From: CAVRXT01 sp963725655
GTDB lineage: Bacteria; Acidobacteriota; Terriglobia; Acidiferrales; UBA7541
Assembly (NCBI GenBank): GCA_963725655.1
Contig: CAVRYY010000003.1
Coordinates: 558,001-622,000 of the forward strand
DNA length: 64,000 bases
Direction: 5' to 3'
Shown here: piece after piece, positions 17,056 through 26,831 of the stretch
Position numbering within the stretch: the first letter of the stretch is position 1
Layout of the letters: each line of letters starts with the position of its first letter
Notes under the pieces: generated by a model
Seen by the model: only the letters and a program-made list of their open reading frames with translations
Database searches by the model: none
Told to the model about the DNA's origin: nothing
Position numbers and translations under genes: made by a program

Positions 17056-17282
17056 TGCCCAGTGTGCAGAACTAGCACGTCCAATTAAATCAGGCACTTA
17101 TCGCGTAGCCGCCCCGACGCTGTGGCGGAAATGTTGGGTCTAGCCGAAGTTACCGGCGGGTGGCGCATCCTTCGCCTTCAAGGGCGCGGTTTTTTCCTTT
17201 GCCATCAGACGCCAACGTCTCGCGTCTGGGAAGGTCGAAAGAAAAAATCAGGAAGAAAAATCAGGAAAGAATCGGCAGAAAA

Positions 17283-18986
17283 TCAGCCCTTCGATTTCTT
17301 GCCACCCGCCTGTGCCGTATTCCGAGGTAAAGTAATCTGCTTCCCATAAAGCTGTTGCACAGTTTCCAGCGTATCGATCTCCGCCGCCGACTTATCCGGC
17401 CGGAACCGCACGATCCGGGGAAACCGCAGCGCAAACCCGCTCGCATGCCGCGCCGATTTCTGAATATTGTTGAACGCCACCTCAATCACGATCTTCGGCT
17501 CCACGCTCCGCCGAAATCCCTGATCCTCAATCGTGATCTCCGTAAAAATCGCGGTGTACTCCCGAATCTCCGCATCCGTCAACCCGGAATAAGCCTTCCC
17601 GATATTCAGCAGCCGCTTCCCATCGCGAATCGCAAACGTGTAATCCGAAAGCACGCTGTGCCGCCGCCCATGTCCGTACTCCACCGCGGTCACCACCACG
17701 TCCAGAGTCGCGTAAGCTTCCTTCAGCTTGAACCACGCGCCCCCGCGCCGCCCCGGCGTATACAGCGACTGCGGCGCCTTCACCATCACGCCTTCATGCC
17801 CCGCGGCCAGCGTCTCGCGAAATGTTTTTTCGATGCTCTCGGCGGAATCGCACAACGTCACCGGCGCGAGACGAATCACCGCTTCCGTCGATGTCGCGCC
17901 AGCGCCAGCCCCGCTGCCAGCGCCGCTGCCAGAAAAAATCCCCTCCAGCCGTTTGCGCCGCTCCGCCAGCGGCATATCCAGCAGCAGCTCGCCATCCTGG
18001 TACAGCAAATCGAAAGCCACGAACTTCACCGGAATATCCTGCTGCAGCCACAAATCCATCTGTTTCCGGCCCAGCCGCTTCTGCAGCTCCGTAAACGGCA
18101 GCGGCCGCCCCTCATGCCACGCTAGAATTTCGCCGTCCAATATCAACTCGCCCGGCAATGCAGCGACAGGCCTCTCCAACTCCGGGAATTCGGTAATCGC
18201 ATCGAGCGTCCGCGAAAACATCTTCACGCCCTTGGCGCCCTTATGCACCTGCGCGCGAATCCCGTCGTATTTCTCCTCCACCTGCATCGTCCTGATCTCG
18301 CCGCCGAAGATTTCCGCCGCCGTCTCCACCGCCGCAGCCAGCATGAACCCGACAGGATGAAAAAGCCGCAGCCGCGCCGACGCCAAAGTATCCTGCGCCG
18401 CCATCCGCAGCGTCTCGCCCACGTCGCCAGTCATCATGTTGGCGCGCCGTACTGCCTCCGCCGGCCGCTCGAACGCCGTTGCGATCGATTCTTCCACCAG
18501 GCTTTCCTTCAGGCCGATCCGCAAATCCCCGGTAATAATCTTGATGATGTATTTCACTTCGCCGGCGCTAGCCTGATCGAAAAGTTTCCGCAGCCGGTCG
18601 CTTTTCTGCGTTTGCGTGCGCAGTTCAAGCAGCTCTTCGAACGTCTTAGCCACTTCGGCCAGCGACACGCCGCGCTTCTTTTCCCCTGCGCGGCCGCGCA
18701 AGATGTCGCCGGCCACGTTGCCTAAATCGCCATGCTTGCGGTAGGCCGCGCGCAGGTCCACCGCGGGATCCCCCGAAGCTTCCTCCACCAGCTTCGCCAG
18801 ACTCGATCCTCCGACTCCCAGGACGCCCTCGTCGCGCCCGGCAAAAGGTTTGCCGGTAAGAAAAATCGCCGCCCGCGCCGCGTCGTCCAGCGGCAGAGAA
18901 CGAAAATACTCACTCAGAATCCGCACCTTCTCCAATTTTTTGGTGGTAGCCGCCACCGCATCGGCTGCCTCAACGAATCCGCGCAT
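17283..18986 (-). CDS. ATP-dependent DNA ligase
   Basis: The 567-residue protein has an N-terminal helical DNA-binding domain. The nucleotidyltransferase motif I is E-K239-Y-D-G-I-R, where K239 is the adenylated lysine. Motif III is F-V-A-F-D-L-L-Y, motif IV E-G-V-M-V-K-A and motif V W-F-K-L-K-E, and the OB domain ends the protein. This is the archaeal/LigB-type ATP-dependent ligase with a DNA-binding domain, not the NAD-dependent LigA. A Gly/Ser/Ala-rich insertion (G-S-G-A-G-S-G-A) precedes the middle of the catalytic domain. The ATG overlaps the nei stop (TGATG). It probably seals nicks after glycosylase- or helicase-linked repair. Confidence 0.92.
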   Translation of the reverse strand: MRGFVEAADAVAATTKKLEKVRILSEYFRSLPLDDAARAAIFLTGKPFAGRDEGVLGVGGSSLAKLVEEASGDPAVDLRAAYRKHGDLGNVAGDILRGRAGEKKRGVSLAEVAKTFEELLELRTQTQKSDRLRKLFDQASAGEVKYIIKIITGDLRIGLKESLVEESIATAFERPAEAVRRANMMTGDVGETLRMAAQDTLASARLRLFHPVGFMLAAAVETAAEIFGGEIRTMQVEEKYDGIRAQVHKGAKGVKMFSRTLDAITEFPELERPVAALPGELILDGEILAWHEGRPLPFTELQKRLGRKQMDLWLQQDIPVKFVAFDLLYQDGELLLDMPLAERRKRLEGIFSGSGAGSGAGAGATSTEAVIRLAPVTLCDSAESIEKTFRETLAAGHEGVMVKAPQSLYTPGRRGGAWFKLKEAYATLDVVVTAVEYGHGRRHSVLSDYTFAIRDGKRLLNIGKAYSGLTDAEIREYTAIFTEITIEDQGFRRSVEPKIVIEVAFNNIQKSARHASGFALRFPRIVRFRPDKSAAEIDTLETVQQLYGKQITLPRNTAQAGGKKSKG

Positions 18987-19855
18987 CAACTTTGGCCTCT
19001 CGTCCCCGAAGCCCCAGACTCGCCAGCCGCAGGCTGGCAAACCGGGCACCAAAACGTCGTTCGCGCCTCCATCCCTTGTTTGTGCGACTCAACAAATGTC
19101 CCGCATTTTCGGCACGGATCGCCTCTCCGTGCATACACCCACAGCGCTTCCGCCGGATCCGCGCGCCGCGTAGTCCGCCGCATCCCGGTATACGTCACGA
19201 TGCGCTCACCAGAGCTGGCGGTAACATTCATTTGCAGGAATTTCCGCGCGGTAGTCATCAGGCACACCGTTTCCGCCACGCTCAAGCTGCTCACCCGTCG
19301 GAATGGATTCACCCCGCACGCAAAGCACACTTCGCTTTTGTAGACGTTCCCGATTCCGGCCACCACCGATTGCGCCAGCAGCGCCGTCCCCACTTCCGCA
19401 TCCGGTTGCAGACGAAGCCGCGCCGCCGCGCCCCCCACATCGAATTCGTCCGCCAGCAACGACGGTCCCAGCTGGTTGAACACCCGCCGCCGCGCCAAAC
19501 TCGCTGCGGTGTGAAATTCCGCCACCTGAATCGTGAACGCCACCGCCATCATTTTAGGCGTGCCAATTACAATCCGCATATCATCGCGCCGCCGCTTCCA
19601 TCGCTCCCCGGGACGATAGATGTGCCAGCTTCCATTCATCAGCATATGCGTGAGCAGGATCAGGTCGCCCGAAAAATGCATCAGCAGCCACTTGCCGTGC
19701 GCCTCCACGCTCTCGACGCTGCGCCCGACCACGCCGGAATCTTCGTCCACTCGGTTTAACCTGGGAAAAACGCTGGAGAACTGAGTGACCGGCTGCCCCG
19801 CAAGCGCGCGCTGCAACGTGCTGGCGGCCCGGAAAATGGTATCGCCTTCCGGCAC
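18986..19855 (-). CDS. nei: Fpg/Nei family DNA glycosylase (endonuclease VIII-like)
   Basis: Start at GTG 19855 gives (M)-P2-E3-G-D, which places the catalytic N-terminal proline and glutamate exactly as the family requires. Starting further upstream would bury them. The H2TH element V-A-G-I-G-N-V-Y-K-S-E and a C-terminal C4 zinc finger (C-R-K-C, then C-P-V-C after 16 residues) are intact. The enzyme removes oxidised bases and cleaves the abasic site. The GTG starts 2 bases after the lhr stop codon, and its own stop overlaps the ligase start, so the three genes form one translationally coupled unit. Nei is favoured over Fpg because the entry motif is P-E-G-D-T. Confidence 0.9.
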   Translation of the reverse strand: MPEGDTIFRAASTLQRALAGQPVTQFSSVFPRLNRVDEDSGVVGRSVESVEAHGKWLLMHFSGDLILLTHMLMNGSWHIYRPGERWKRRRDDMRIVIGTPKMMAVAFTIQVAEFHTAASLARRRVFNQLGPSLLADEFDVGGAAARLRLQPDAEVGTALLAQSVVAGIGNVYKSEVCFACGVNPFRRVSSLSVAETVCLMTTARKFLQMNVTASSGERIVTYTGMRRTTRRADPAEALWVYARRGDPCRKCGTFVESHKQGMEARTTFWCPVCQPAAGESGASGTRGQS

Positions 19856-19856
19856 C

Positions 19857-22800
19857 TCAGGCGCTCTCGGAAATGCCGTGCGCGTCTTCGTCGCCGTCCG
19901 ATTCGCTTTCCGCTTCGCCGGCGTCGAACGGCGCCGCAATCGGGGTCACATGCCTCATCTGGAATCCCAGCGTGGTGTTCACGAACCCCGCGTCTTCCAG
20001 AAACCGCGCCAGAAAATGTTCCCGCGCCGGTGCGCTATCGATCGTGCCGATCAAGAGTCCTTGCCGCCAGGTCCGGCGCCGAATCGCGATGTCCGCGAGT
20101 TTTTTCGCCAGCTCGTGCGCGAATTGCCCTCGTTCCGGCTCCGCCTCTGGCAAAAACACCCGCAACGCCGGATTCCGGCGCCGCATAAACGCCGCAATTT
20201 CTCCGTTGATCAAAATTACGCCCGCACTCGCCGCGCGAGCCATCATCGGCGGCGGTGCTTCCCCGCCCGCCTCCCCCGCCTCCACGCGCGGCCACGGCAG
20301 CAGCACTCCATAAGGATTAGCCGGATCGGTGGCCGCCAAATAAACTACCTCCGCCTTGGCCGGTTCCAGCCGCAAGCTTCTCAGCAGATCCACCGCCGCA
20401 GGCATCGCAAACTGCGCCGCGCCCATCCCTGTAACGAACATCCCCCGGCGAATCCATCCGCTGTCTTCCATGGTTTTCAACGCTGGATAGATCGTAGGAA
20501 ATCCTCCTGCCACGTTTTCAGCCACCGCCGTTTCGCGCATGATGATGCCGTGCCGCATGAGAAGTTGTTGCGCGATGTTTGCGCTCCACTGCGTCGGGGT
20601 GATCGCCGTTTCTCCTGCGCGCAACGCAATTCGCTGCGTCACCAGCGACCATCTTCCATCCATCAAATTCCTGCCCGGCGTCCGCGAACGCATCCGCCGC
20701 AGGAATTCCGGCGATCCCGGCCGCTCGTCCGCAAACTCGCCGCGGTTTTGCTTGCCGTGCGACTCGCGCGACGCTCGCAGATTCCGCACCGGATGCAACG
20801 TGTCGTTGGTCACCCGCCCGGACCACACCAACTCCCAAAGCGCGTCGCGCGTTTCCCCAGGAAATCCGCCACCGCAGGCCGCGTGAATCGCCGCAAGAAA
20901 CGACGCGCCCTGCCGCTCCAGCACCTCCACAATTTTCTGCGCTCGCTCGGAAAGCCCCACGCCAGCCGCCGCTCCAGCCTCCCCGGCGCCCGGAGGCAGC
21001 AGTAGCGGCAGCGCCGCCGCCAGATACAGCGCGATCCGCCCATCGCGATCGCCAATTGGCTCGACTCCCACCCAAATCACTTCGCCCGCCGCCATCAGCG
21101 TATCCAGATCGCCGGGCCGGTACTCAGCAATCCGCGCCGGCAGCACCTCGCGTTCTAATTCGGACGCTGGAATCGCCGCGCCCTGCAGCGCCTCGATCGC
21201 ATCCAACAGCGCGTCCACGCCGCGCCGCGGCGCCGTCACGCCCTGCCATCTGGCTGTGAACCGTGCGAACACGCGCTGTTCCACCGGCTCAATTTCCCGC
21301 CGCAACCGCGCCAGGCTCTTCCGCCGAATTTGCTGCAGCACTTCCGGGTCGCACCACTCACGGTGATGCCCGCCCGGCCGGAATTCGCCCTCCAGCAATT
21401 TGCCGCGTCCGTGCAGCGTGTGCAGAATCGGCTCGACCGCCGCAACCTGCAGCCGGTATCGCGCTGCAAGATCAGCCGTGGTAAATGGCCCATGCGTCCG
21501 CGCGTATCGCCGCACGATCTCCGCCAGAGGCCCCTCCCCCGGCGCCAAGAAGATTTCCGCCAATCCTGGCGGCAGCGGTGTTCCCAACGCATCGCGATAT
21601 CGCGACGCGTATTCCACCGGAACGAACCGCGCGTCGCCAGCGATGCGCACCTTCACAAGCCGACGGGCACTCACCAACCCTTCCACGGTCGCCGCCAGCC
21701 CCGCCGAGCCAGAGCCGTCGTCCAGCGCGACCCGCGCCGCCAACTCTGCTTCGGTCAGGTCCCCCAGCTTCAGCAATAAATCGTGAATCCCATCCGCGTG
21801 CCTTGCCTGATAGTCCGGATCGAGCGCCTGCAACTTTGCTTCCACTTCGTCCAGCGCCGCCGGATCGAGCAACTCACGCAGATCGGTATCGCCCAGCAGC
21901 TCCTGCAATTGCGATTGATCGATCGAAAGCGCCTGCGCGCGCCGCTCCGCGAGCGGTGCATCGCCATCGTAAATGTAGTTCGCGATGTAAGAGAACAGCA
22001 GCGACGCCGCAAACGGCGAAGGTTTGCTCGATTCCACCCGCGTCACCCGAATCGCCCCGCGCTGAATTTTCCCCAGCAGCGCCGTCGCGGCCCGCAAATC
22101 AAACACATCGCGAATGCATTCGCGATATGTCTCCAGCAAAATCGGGAATGACGCGAACCGCGATGCTACCGCCAGCAAGTCGGCGGCGCGCTTCCGTTGG
22201 TGCCACAGTGGCGTGCGCATCCCGGGACGCCTTTTCGGAAGCAGCAGCGCCCGCGCCGCTGCTTCCCGGAATTTCGCCGCGAAAAGGGAACTCGACCCCA
22301 ACTGACGCATCACCAGGTCCTTCAATTCCCCCGGCGCAGGCAGCAATAGCTCGGTATCCACCACTTCTTCGTTATCCGGCAGGCGGATTACGAACCCGTC
22401 GTCCGTCCACATCGATTCCACTTCCCACCCGCGCTCGTTGCGCATCTTGCTGGTTACCGCCATGCACCACGGCACGTGCACACGCGTGCCAAATGGAGAG
22501 AGCACGCACACTCGCCGGTCGCCCAATTCGTCGCGGCAAACCTCGATCACGATGTCTTCATCGCTGGGCACTCGCTCGGTCGCCGCGGCTTGCTCCTCAA
22601 GGTAGCGCAGCAGATTCTCCGCGGCGTTCGAATCCAGCTTGTGTTCGTGCACCAGCTTGGTAAACGCCGCCGGGCGCGGCATGCGCACCAGCTCCCGCAC
22701 CAGCGCGCCGATGCGTTCTCCAAATTCCGATGGCCGCCCCGCCGCGTCTCCATGCCAGAACGGCATTTTCCCCGGTTCGCCCGGCGCGGGAACCACCACC

Positions 22801-24773
22801 ACGCGATCCCGTGTGATGTCCTGAATCCGCCAGGTGCTCGCGCCCAGAATAATGGTGTCGCCATTGCGGCTCTCGAACACCATCTCCTCATCCAGCTCAC
22901 CCACCCGCGCGCCCTTGGTCGCATCCGCCAGGAATACGCCGTACAGCCCGCGATCCGGAATCGTCCCGCCATTGATTACCGCGACTCGCCGCGCGCCTTG
23001 CCGGCTGTTCAGGCGATGCGCGATTCGGTCCCAAGTCAGCCGCGGACGCAGCTCCGCGAATTCATCCGACGGATATCGGCCCGAAAGCATATCCAGCACG
23101 CCTTCAAATACCGTGCGCGTTAGCGACGCGTACGGCGCCGAGCGCCGCACCACGTCAAAGAGCTCCTGCACATCCCAATCCTCCAACCCCACCATGGCCA
23201 CAATTTGCTGCGCCAGCACGTCCAGCGGATTCCGCGGATAGCGCACCGATTCGATTTGCCCGGCATTCATCGCCTGGGTCAGCGCCGCACAAGCCACCAG
23301 ATCCGCGCGATATTTCGGAAAAATCACCGCGTTGCTCACCGCCCCCACGTGGTGGCTCGCGCGCCCCACACGCTGCATTCCGGTGGCCACCGACGGCGGC
23401 GATTCGATCTGAATTACCAGGTCGATCGCGCCCATATCGATTCCCAGCTCCAGCGAAGATGTCGCCACCAGCCCGCGTAGCGTTCCCAGCTTCAGCCGAT
23501 CCTCAATTTCCTTGCGCTGCTCCACGGCCACGCTGCCGTGGTGCGCTCGCACCAGAATTTCGCCCGCTAGCTCGTTGATCGCGCCCGAAATTCGCTCCGC
23601 CAGCCGCCGGTTATTCACAAAAATCAGCGTCGAGCGGTGTGCTCGAATCAGTTCCAGCAACTTGGGATGGATGGCACTCCAAATGGAATGTCGTGCCGGG
23701 CCTTGCGCCGCCGACCCGCTCGGCAGCGTATCCACTTCGTCCAGCCGCGCCATATCTTCGACCGGCACTTCCACTCGCAGATCGAGCTTCTTCGGTTCGC
23801 CAGCATCGACGATCGTCACCGGCCGGTACGCAGGCGCAATGTCCGTCGCGTCCACCTCCGTTTCTAGCGCAGTCTCAACCTCACCCTTCAGGCCATCCCC
23901 GGATAGGTCGCTCCCCGTCTCTGCAGAGGGTATGTGTTTGGAATCTAGTTGTTGAAGGTGGCCGCCCCACACGTCGGTTTCACGTGTGGGGTTCTCGACT
24001 TGCTCCGTCGTTTGCGAATTTGCGGTCGGTGCCGGTATCTCGGCACCCCCCAGAAAACGTGCTACCTCTTCCAGCGGGCGCTGCGTTGCGGAGAGCCCGA
24101 TGCGCTGCAACCGGCGCCCGCACAAATGTTCGAGGCGCTCGATCGAAAGCGCGAGATGCGAACCGCGCTTGGTCGGCACCACCGCATGAATCTCATCGAC
24201 GATCACCGTCTCCACCGAACGCAACGCCTCTCGCACGTTGGCAGTCAGCATCAGATACAGCGACTCGGGAGTGGTAATCAGTATGTCCGCAGGATGACGC
24301 GCGAATCGCCCTCGCTCTCGCGCCGGAGTGTCACCGGTCCGCACATGAATCGAAGGTTCGCGATGATCCATGCCCAGCCGCTGCGCCGCTTGCGCGATTC
24401 CCACCAGCGGCGCGCGAAGGTTGCGATCGACGTCCACCGCCAGCGCCTTGATCGGCGATATATAGATCACTCGGCAGCGTTCCGCCTCCTCAGGCGCCGG
24501 TGCAAACATCAGCCGGTCGATGCACCATAAAAATGCCGCCAGGGTCTTCCCGCTCCCCGTAGGAGCAAGGATCAGCGTGGAATCGCCGCGGGCGATCGCC
24601 TCCCACCCCAGCACTTGCGCCCGCGTTGGTCCCGCAAAAACCGCCTCAAACCACTCACGCACCGGGGCATGAAAACGCGCCAGCGGTTCGGCAGGAACCG
24701 CCGCCGCGCGAAGGATCGCCCTCTCGGGTGCCGCAACCGGCGCCGCTTCGGAAATAGGTTTCTTCTTGGCCAT
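19857..24773 (-). CDS. lhr: Lhr-type large ATP-dependent helicase
   Basis: About 1638 residues. The superfamily 2 core has A-P-T-G-S-G-K-T, D-E-I-H-A, S-A-T-Q-R, S-S-L-E-L-G-I-D-M-G and Q-R-V-G-R-A, then the long C-terminal Lhr region with winged-helix and AlkZ-like modules. Lhr helicases translocate 3' to 5' on single-stranded DNA and unwind RNA:DNA hybrids; they act in repair of crosslinks and oxidative damage. ATG 24773 (M-A-K-K-K-P) is preferred over GTG 24788. An acidic, repeat-like linker of about 80 residues (about 242-325) interrupts the core after the S-A-T motif and contains the palindrome at 23965-23991. It is first in lhr-nei-lig. Confidence 0.92.
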   Translation of the reverse strand: MAKKKPISEAAPVAAPERAILRAAAVPAEPLARFHAPVREWFEAVFAGPTRAQVLGWEAIARGDSTLILAPTGSGKTLAAFLWCIDRLMFAPAPEEAERCRVIYISPIKALAVDVDRNLRAPLVGIAQAAQRLGMDHREPSIHVRTGDTPARERGRFARHPADILITTPESLYLMLTANVREALRSVETVIVDEIHAVVPTKRGSHLALSIERLEHLCGRRLQRIGLSATQRPLEEVARFLGGAEIPAPTANSQTTEQVENPTRETDVWGGHLQQLDSKHIPSAETGSDLSGDGLKGEVETALETEVDATDIAPAYRPVTIVDAGEPKKLDLRVEVPVEDMARLDEVDTLPSGSAAQGPARHSIWSAIHPKLLELIRAHRSTLIFVNNRRLAERISGAINELAGEILVRAHHGSVAVEQRKEIEDRLKLGTLRGLVATSSLELGIDMGAIDLVIQIESPPSVATGMQRVGRASHHVGAVSNAVIFPKYRADLVACAALTQAMNAGQIESVRYPRNPLDVLAQQIVAMVGLEDWDVQELFDVVRRSAPYASLTRTVFEGVLDMLSGRYPSDEFAELRPRLTWDRIAHRLNSRQGARRVAVINGGTIPDRGLYGVFLADATKGARVGELDEEMVFESRNGDTIILGASTWRIQDITRDRVVVVPAPGEPGKMPFWHGDAAGRPSEFGERIGALVRELVRMPRPAAFTKLVHEHKLDSNAAENLLRYLEEQAAATERVPSDEDIVIEVCRDELGDRRVCVLSPFGTRVHVPWCMAVTSKMRNERGWEVESMWTDDGFVIRLPDNEEVVDTELLLPAPGELKDLVMRQLGSSSLFAAKFREAAARALLLPKRRPGMRTPLWHQRKRAADLLAVASRFASFPILLETYRECIRDVFDLRAATALLGKIQRGAIRVTRVESSKPSPFAASLLFSYIANYIYDGDAPLAERRAQALSIDQSQLQELLGDTDLRELLDPAALDEVEAKLQALDPDYQARHADGIHDLLLKLGDLTEAELAARVALDDGSGSAGLAATVEGLVSARRLVKVRIAGDARFVPVEYASRYRDALGTPLPPGLAEIFLAPGEGPLAEIVRRYARTHGPFTTADLAARYRLQVAAVEPILHTLHGRGKLLEGEFRPGGHHREWCDPEVLQQIRRKSLARLRREIEPVEQRVFARFTARWQGVTAPRRGVDALLDAIEALQGAAIPASELEREVLPARIAEYRPGDLDTLMAAGEVIWVGVEPIGDRDGRIALYLAAALPLLLPPGAGEAGAAAGVGLSERAQKIVEVLERQGASFLAAIHAACGGGFPGETRDALWELVWSGRVTNDTLHPVRNLRASRESHGKQNRGEFADERPGSPEFLRRMRSRTPGRNLMDGRWSLVTQRIALRAGETAITPTQWSANIAQQLLMRHGIIMRETAVAENVAGGFPTIYPALKTMEDSGWIRRGMFVTGMGAAQFAMPAAVDLLRSLRLEPAKAEVVYLAATDPANPYGVLLPWPRVEAGEAGGEAPPPMMARAASAGVILINGEIAAFMRRRNPALRVFLPEAEPERGQFAHELAKKLADIAIRRRTWRQGLLIGTIDSAPAREHFLARFLEDAGFVNTTLGFQMRHVTPIAAPFDAGEAESESDGDEDAHGISESA
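23965..23991. repeat. Perfect 10-bp inverted repeat inside lhr
   Basis: CCCCACACGT and ACGTGTGGGG flank a 7-base spacer. It lies in frame within the non-conserved linker of lhr, between the S-A-T motif and the second helicase domain. Its GC-rich hairpin form and position suggest a REP-like or dispersed palindromic element that became part of the coding sequence. Confidence 0.6.
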
Positions 24774-24852
24774 ACGCAGTAGATGCACAGCAAAAACAGG
24801 AAAGTAAACGCAGAAAATTAGATGCAGGAACCGTCCTTACCGCTCCAAAACG

Positions 24853-26061
24853 TTAAACCACTTCACCCCGGCGCGCCCGCAAAATCTCCTCCCCCGAAAA
24901 TCCCAACTCCGCCAGGATACCCTCCGTATGCTCCCCCAATAAAGGCGGTGGCAGCCGATAACTAACCGGCGTCTCCGACATTCTCATCGGATTAGCAATA
25001 CTCCGCGCCACCCCAATTCCCGGATGTTCGATCTCGACCACCACCCGCCGCGCCGCCATCTGCGGATCGCCCAGCGCCTCTGCCACCGATCGAATCGGAC
25101 CCGCCGGAATATCCGCCTCACGAAATTTCCGCAGCCAATCCTCTGCCGTCCCGCCAAGCAGAAGTTTCTCCAGAATAGGAATCAATCCCTCACGATTGGC
25201 GATTCGCAATCGATTGCCGGCAAACCGCGCATCGCGGCCAATCGTCTCCGCAATTCCCAGCACCCCGCAAAAACGCCCCCAAAGCGCCTCCGTCCCCACC
25301 GCCACAATGATGTGCCGCCCATCGCTGGTAGAAAACAATTGATACGGCACGATACTTGGATGCGCGTTACCCAGCCGCGACGGTTCCACGCCCGCATTCA
25401 AATAACTGCTGCCGGCGCTGGTCAGCCAACTCACCTGGGAATCCAACAACGACATATCCAGCTTCTGCCCGTGCCCGGTTCGCGTTCGCGCCAACAGAGC
25501 CGCCAGAATTCCCATCGCCGAGAAAATCCCGCAGCTGATATCCGCGATTGGCACCGGATAACGCACTGGCTCTCCGTCGGGCTCGCCCGTAAAGCTCATC
25601 ACTCCCGCTTCGCCCTGCGCCAGTATGTCGTATCCTGGACGTCCCGCATCTGGACCGCTCATCCCGTATCCGCTGATCGCGCAATAGATCAGACGCGGAT
25701 TCGCCTTCGCCAGGCTCTCGTAGTCGAGCCCGCGTTTCACCACCGATTCTTGCCCCGGCTGGTTGTGCAGAAACACATCGGCGCGCCCAATCAGCCGCTT
25801 CAAAATGTCCAGGCCTTGCGGAGAATTGATGTCCAGCGTCAGCGAACGCTTGTTGCGGTTAGCAGAGAGGAAATACGTCGATTCGGTTCCGGCAAACGGC
25901 GGCCCCCACGTTCGGGACTGATCGCCCGTGCCGCGGCGTTCTACTTTGATCACATCTGCGCCCAGATCGCCGAGCAGCATCGCCGCATACGGCCCGGCCA
26001 TTGCTTCCGTCCACTCGACGACGCGGACGCCATCCAGCACCTGCATGGCGGGAATGTCCAC
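24853..26061 (-). CDS. Class III CoA-transferase (CaiB/BaiF family)
   Basis: The 402-residue protein has the N-terminal V-L-D-G-V-R-V-V-E-W, a G-A-D-V-I-K-V-E strand, N-R-N-K-R-S-L and P-G-Y-D-I-L-A-Q-G-E-A-G, where the aspartate is the expected catalytic residue forming the CoA anhydride. Family members transfer CoA between carboxylic acids such as formate/oxalate, carnitine or succinate; substrate cannot be predicted from sequence. The GTG at 26061 has GGAAAGAAG upstream; ATG 26046 is an alternative. It lies 79 bases before lhr on the same strand, but no functional link is evident. Confidence 0.88.
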   Translation of the reverse strand: MDIPAMQVLDGVRVVEWTEAMAGPYAAMLLGDLGADVIKVERRGTGDQSRTWGPPFAGTESTYFLSANRNKRSLTLDINSPQGLDILKRLIGRADVFLHNQPGQESVVKRGLDYESLAKANPRLIYCAISGYGMSGPDAGRPGYDILAQGEAGVMSFTGEPDGEPVRYPVPIADISCGIFSAMGILAALLARTRTGHGQKLDMSLLDSQVSWLTSAGSSYLNAGVEPSRLGNAHPSIVPYQLFSTSDGRHIIVAVGTEALWGRFCGVLGIAETIGRDARFAGNRLRIANREGLIPILEKLLLGGTAEDWLRKFREADIPAGPIRSVAEALGDPQMAARRVVVEIEHPGIGVARSIANPMRMSETPVSYRLPPPLLGEHTEGILAELGFSGEEILRARRGEVV

Positions 26062-26143
26062 GCTGCGTCTTCTTTCCGGAGAAATAAGTGTCAGGGGCCC
26101 GTGCGCGCATTTCCGATTCGCGTGGCGAGCCCCAAAAAACTGC

Positions 26144-26542
26144 TTACCCCATGGTGGTCGTGTGTTCCGGCTGGATTTTGTAAATCACCCGCACTTCGCC
26201 TGGCTGCCGGTATGGGTACTTGTCCACGCCCATATATTTCTTGGCCATTTTGTCGATGTGCGCGTCAGCGCCCTGCTCGGTGATCTCCACCACTTTCCCG
26301 CGCACCTCAAGGTAACGATACGGATTGTCCGGATCGAACACCGCCACCGCTACTCGCGGATCCCGCCGCACGTTGCGATCCTTCTGCCGTCCCTTAGCCG
26401 AGTTGAAAATCACGTTCTTGCCGTCGTAATCTACCCATACCGGGGTCACCTGCGGCTGTCCGTCCGGCATCAACGTCCCCAGATTCCCGAACGCCTTCTT
26501 GGTGAATAGGTCTTCATACTTCTTCGGAATTTCCGCGCTCAT
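26144..26542 (-). CDS. PPOX-class flavin/F420-dependent oxidoreductase
   Basis: A 132-residue split-barrel protein with L-M-P-D-G-Q-P-Q-V-T-P-V-W-V-D-Y-D-G and R-Q-K-D-R-N-V-R-R-D-P-R-V-A-V-A, the cofactor-binding face of pyridoxamine-oxidase-like, F420- or FMN-dependent enzymes. The ATG at 26542 is chosen because GGGAGAAG lies at proper distance; the nearer ATG at 26548 would have no spacing, and the frame upstream of it is not conserved in character. The substrate is unknown. It is divergent from glnB. Confidence 0.85.
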   Translation of the reverse strand: MSAEIPKKYEDLFTKKAFGNLGTLMPDGQPQVTPVWVDYDGKNVIFNSAKGRQKDRNVRRDPRVAVAVFDPDNPYRYLEVRGKVVEITEQGADAHIDKMAKKYMGVDKYPYRQPGEVRVIYKIQPEHTTTMG

Positions 26543-26831
26543 AGTCATCTTCTCCCTGTCGTCCCAACCGGGGCCAGCGCCCCGTCCGTGCACCAATATA
26601 ACACGCCGGCCCACGCCAGCTCGCGTGCCGCAGCCTCCTGCTCGCGGATACTTGGCGTGTTGGAGCGGGACCAGTTGGCATGTTCCGTCCCATCCAAAAT
26701 TTGGAGCCAATCCATCGTATTTCGTAGCACCGCGATAAACGATACTTCTGGGAATCCTCTGCCCGATAGTTGTAAAGTCGCTAAGCAACCGCGGCCGTGT
26801 GAAGAGCTGACTTTATTCGGAAGGGCTAGCG

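Noticed and set aside
17206..17228. Hairpin between the ligase and imuA promoter as a terminator
   Set aside because: A 7-bp stem exists, but no T-tract follows on the minus strand, so termination of lhr-nei-lig there cannot be supported.
23978..23986. GTTTCACGT in lhr as a parS half site
   Set aside because: The right arm reads TGGGG, not AAACA; the bases belong to the larger hairpin element.
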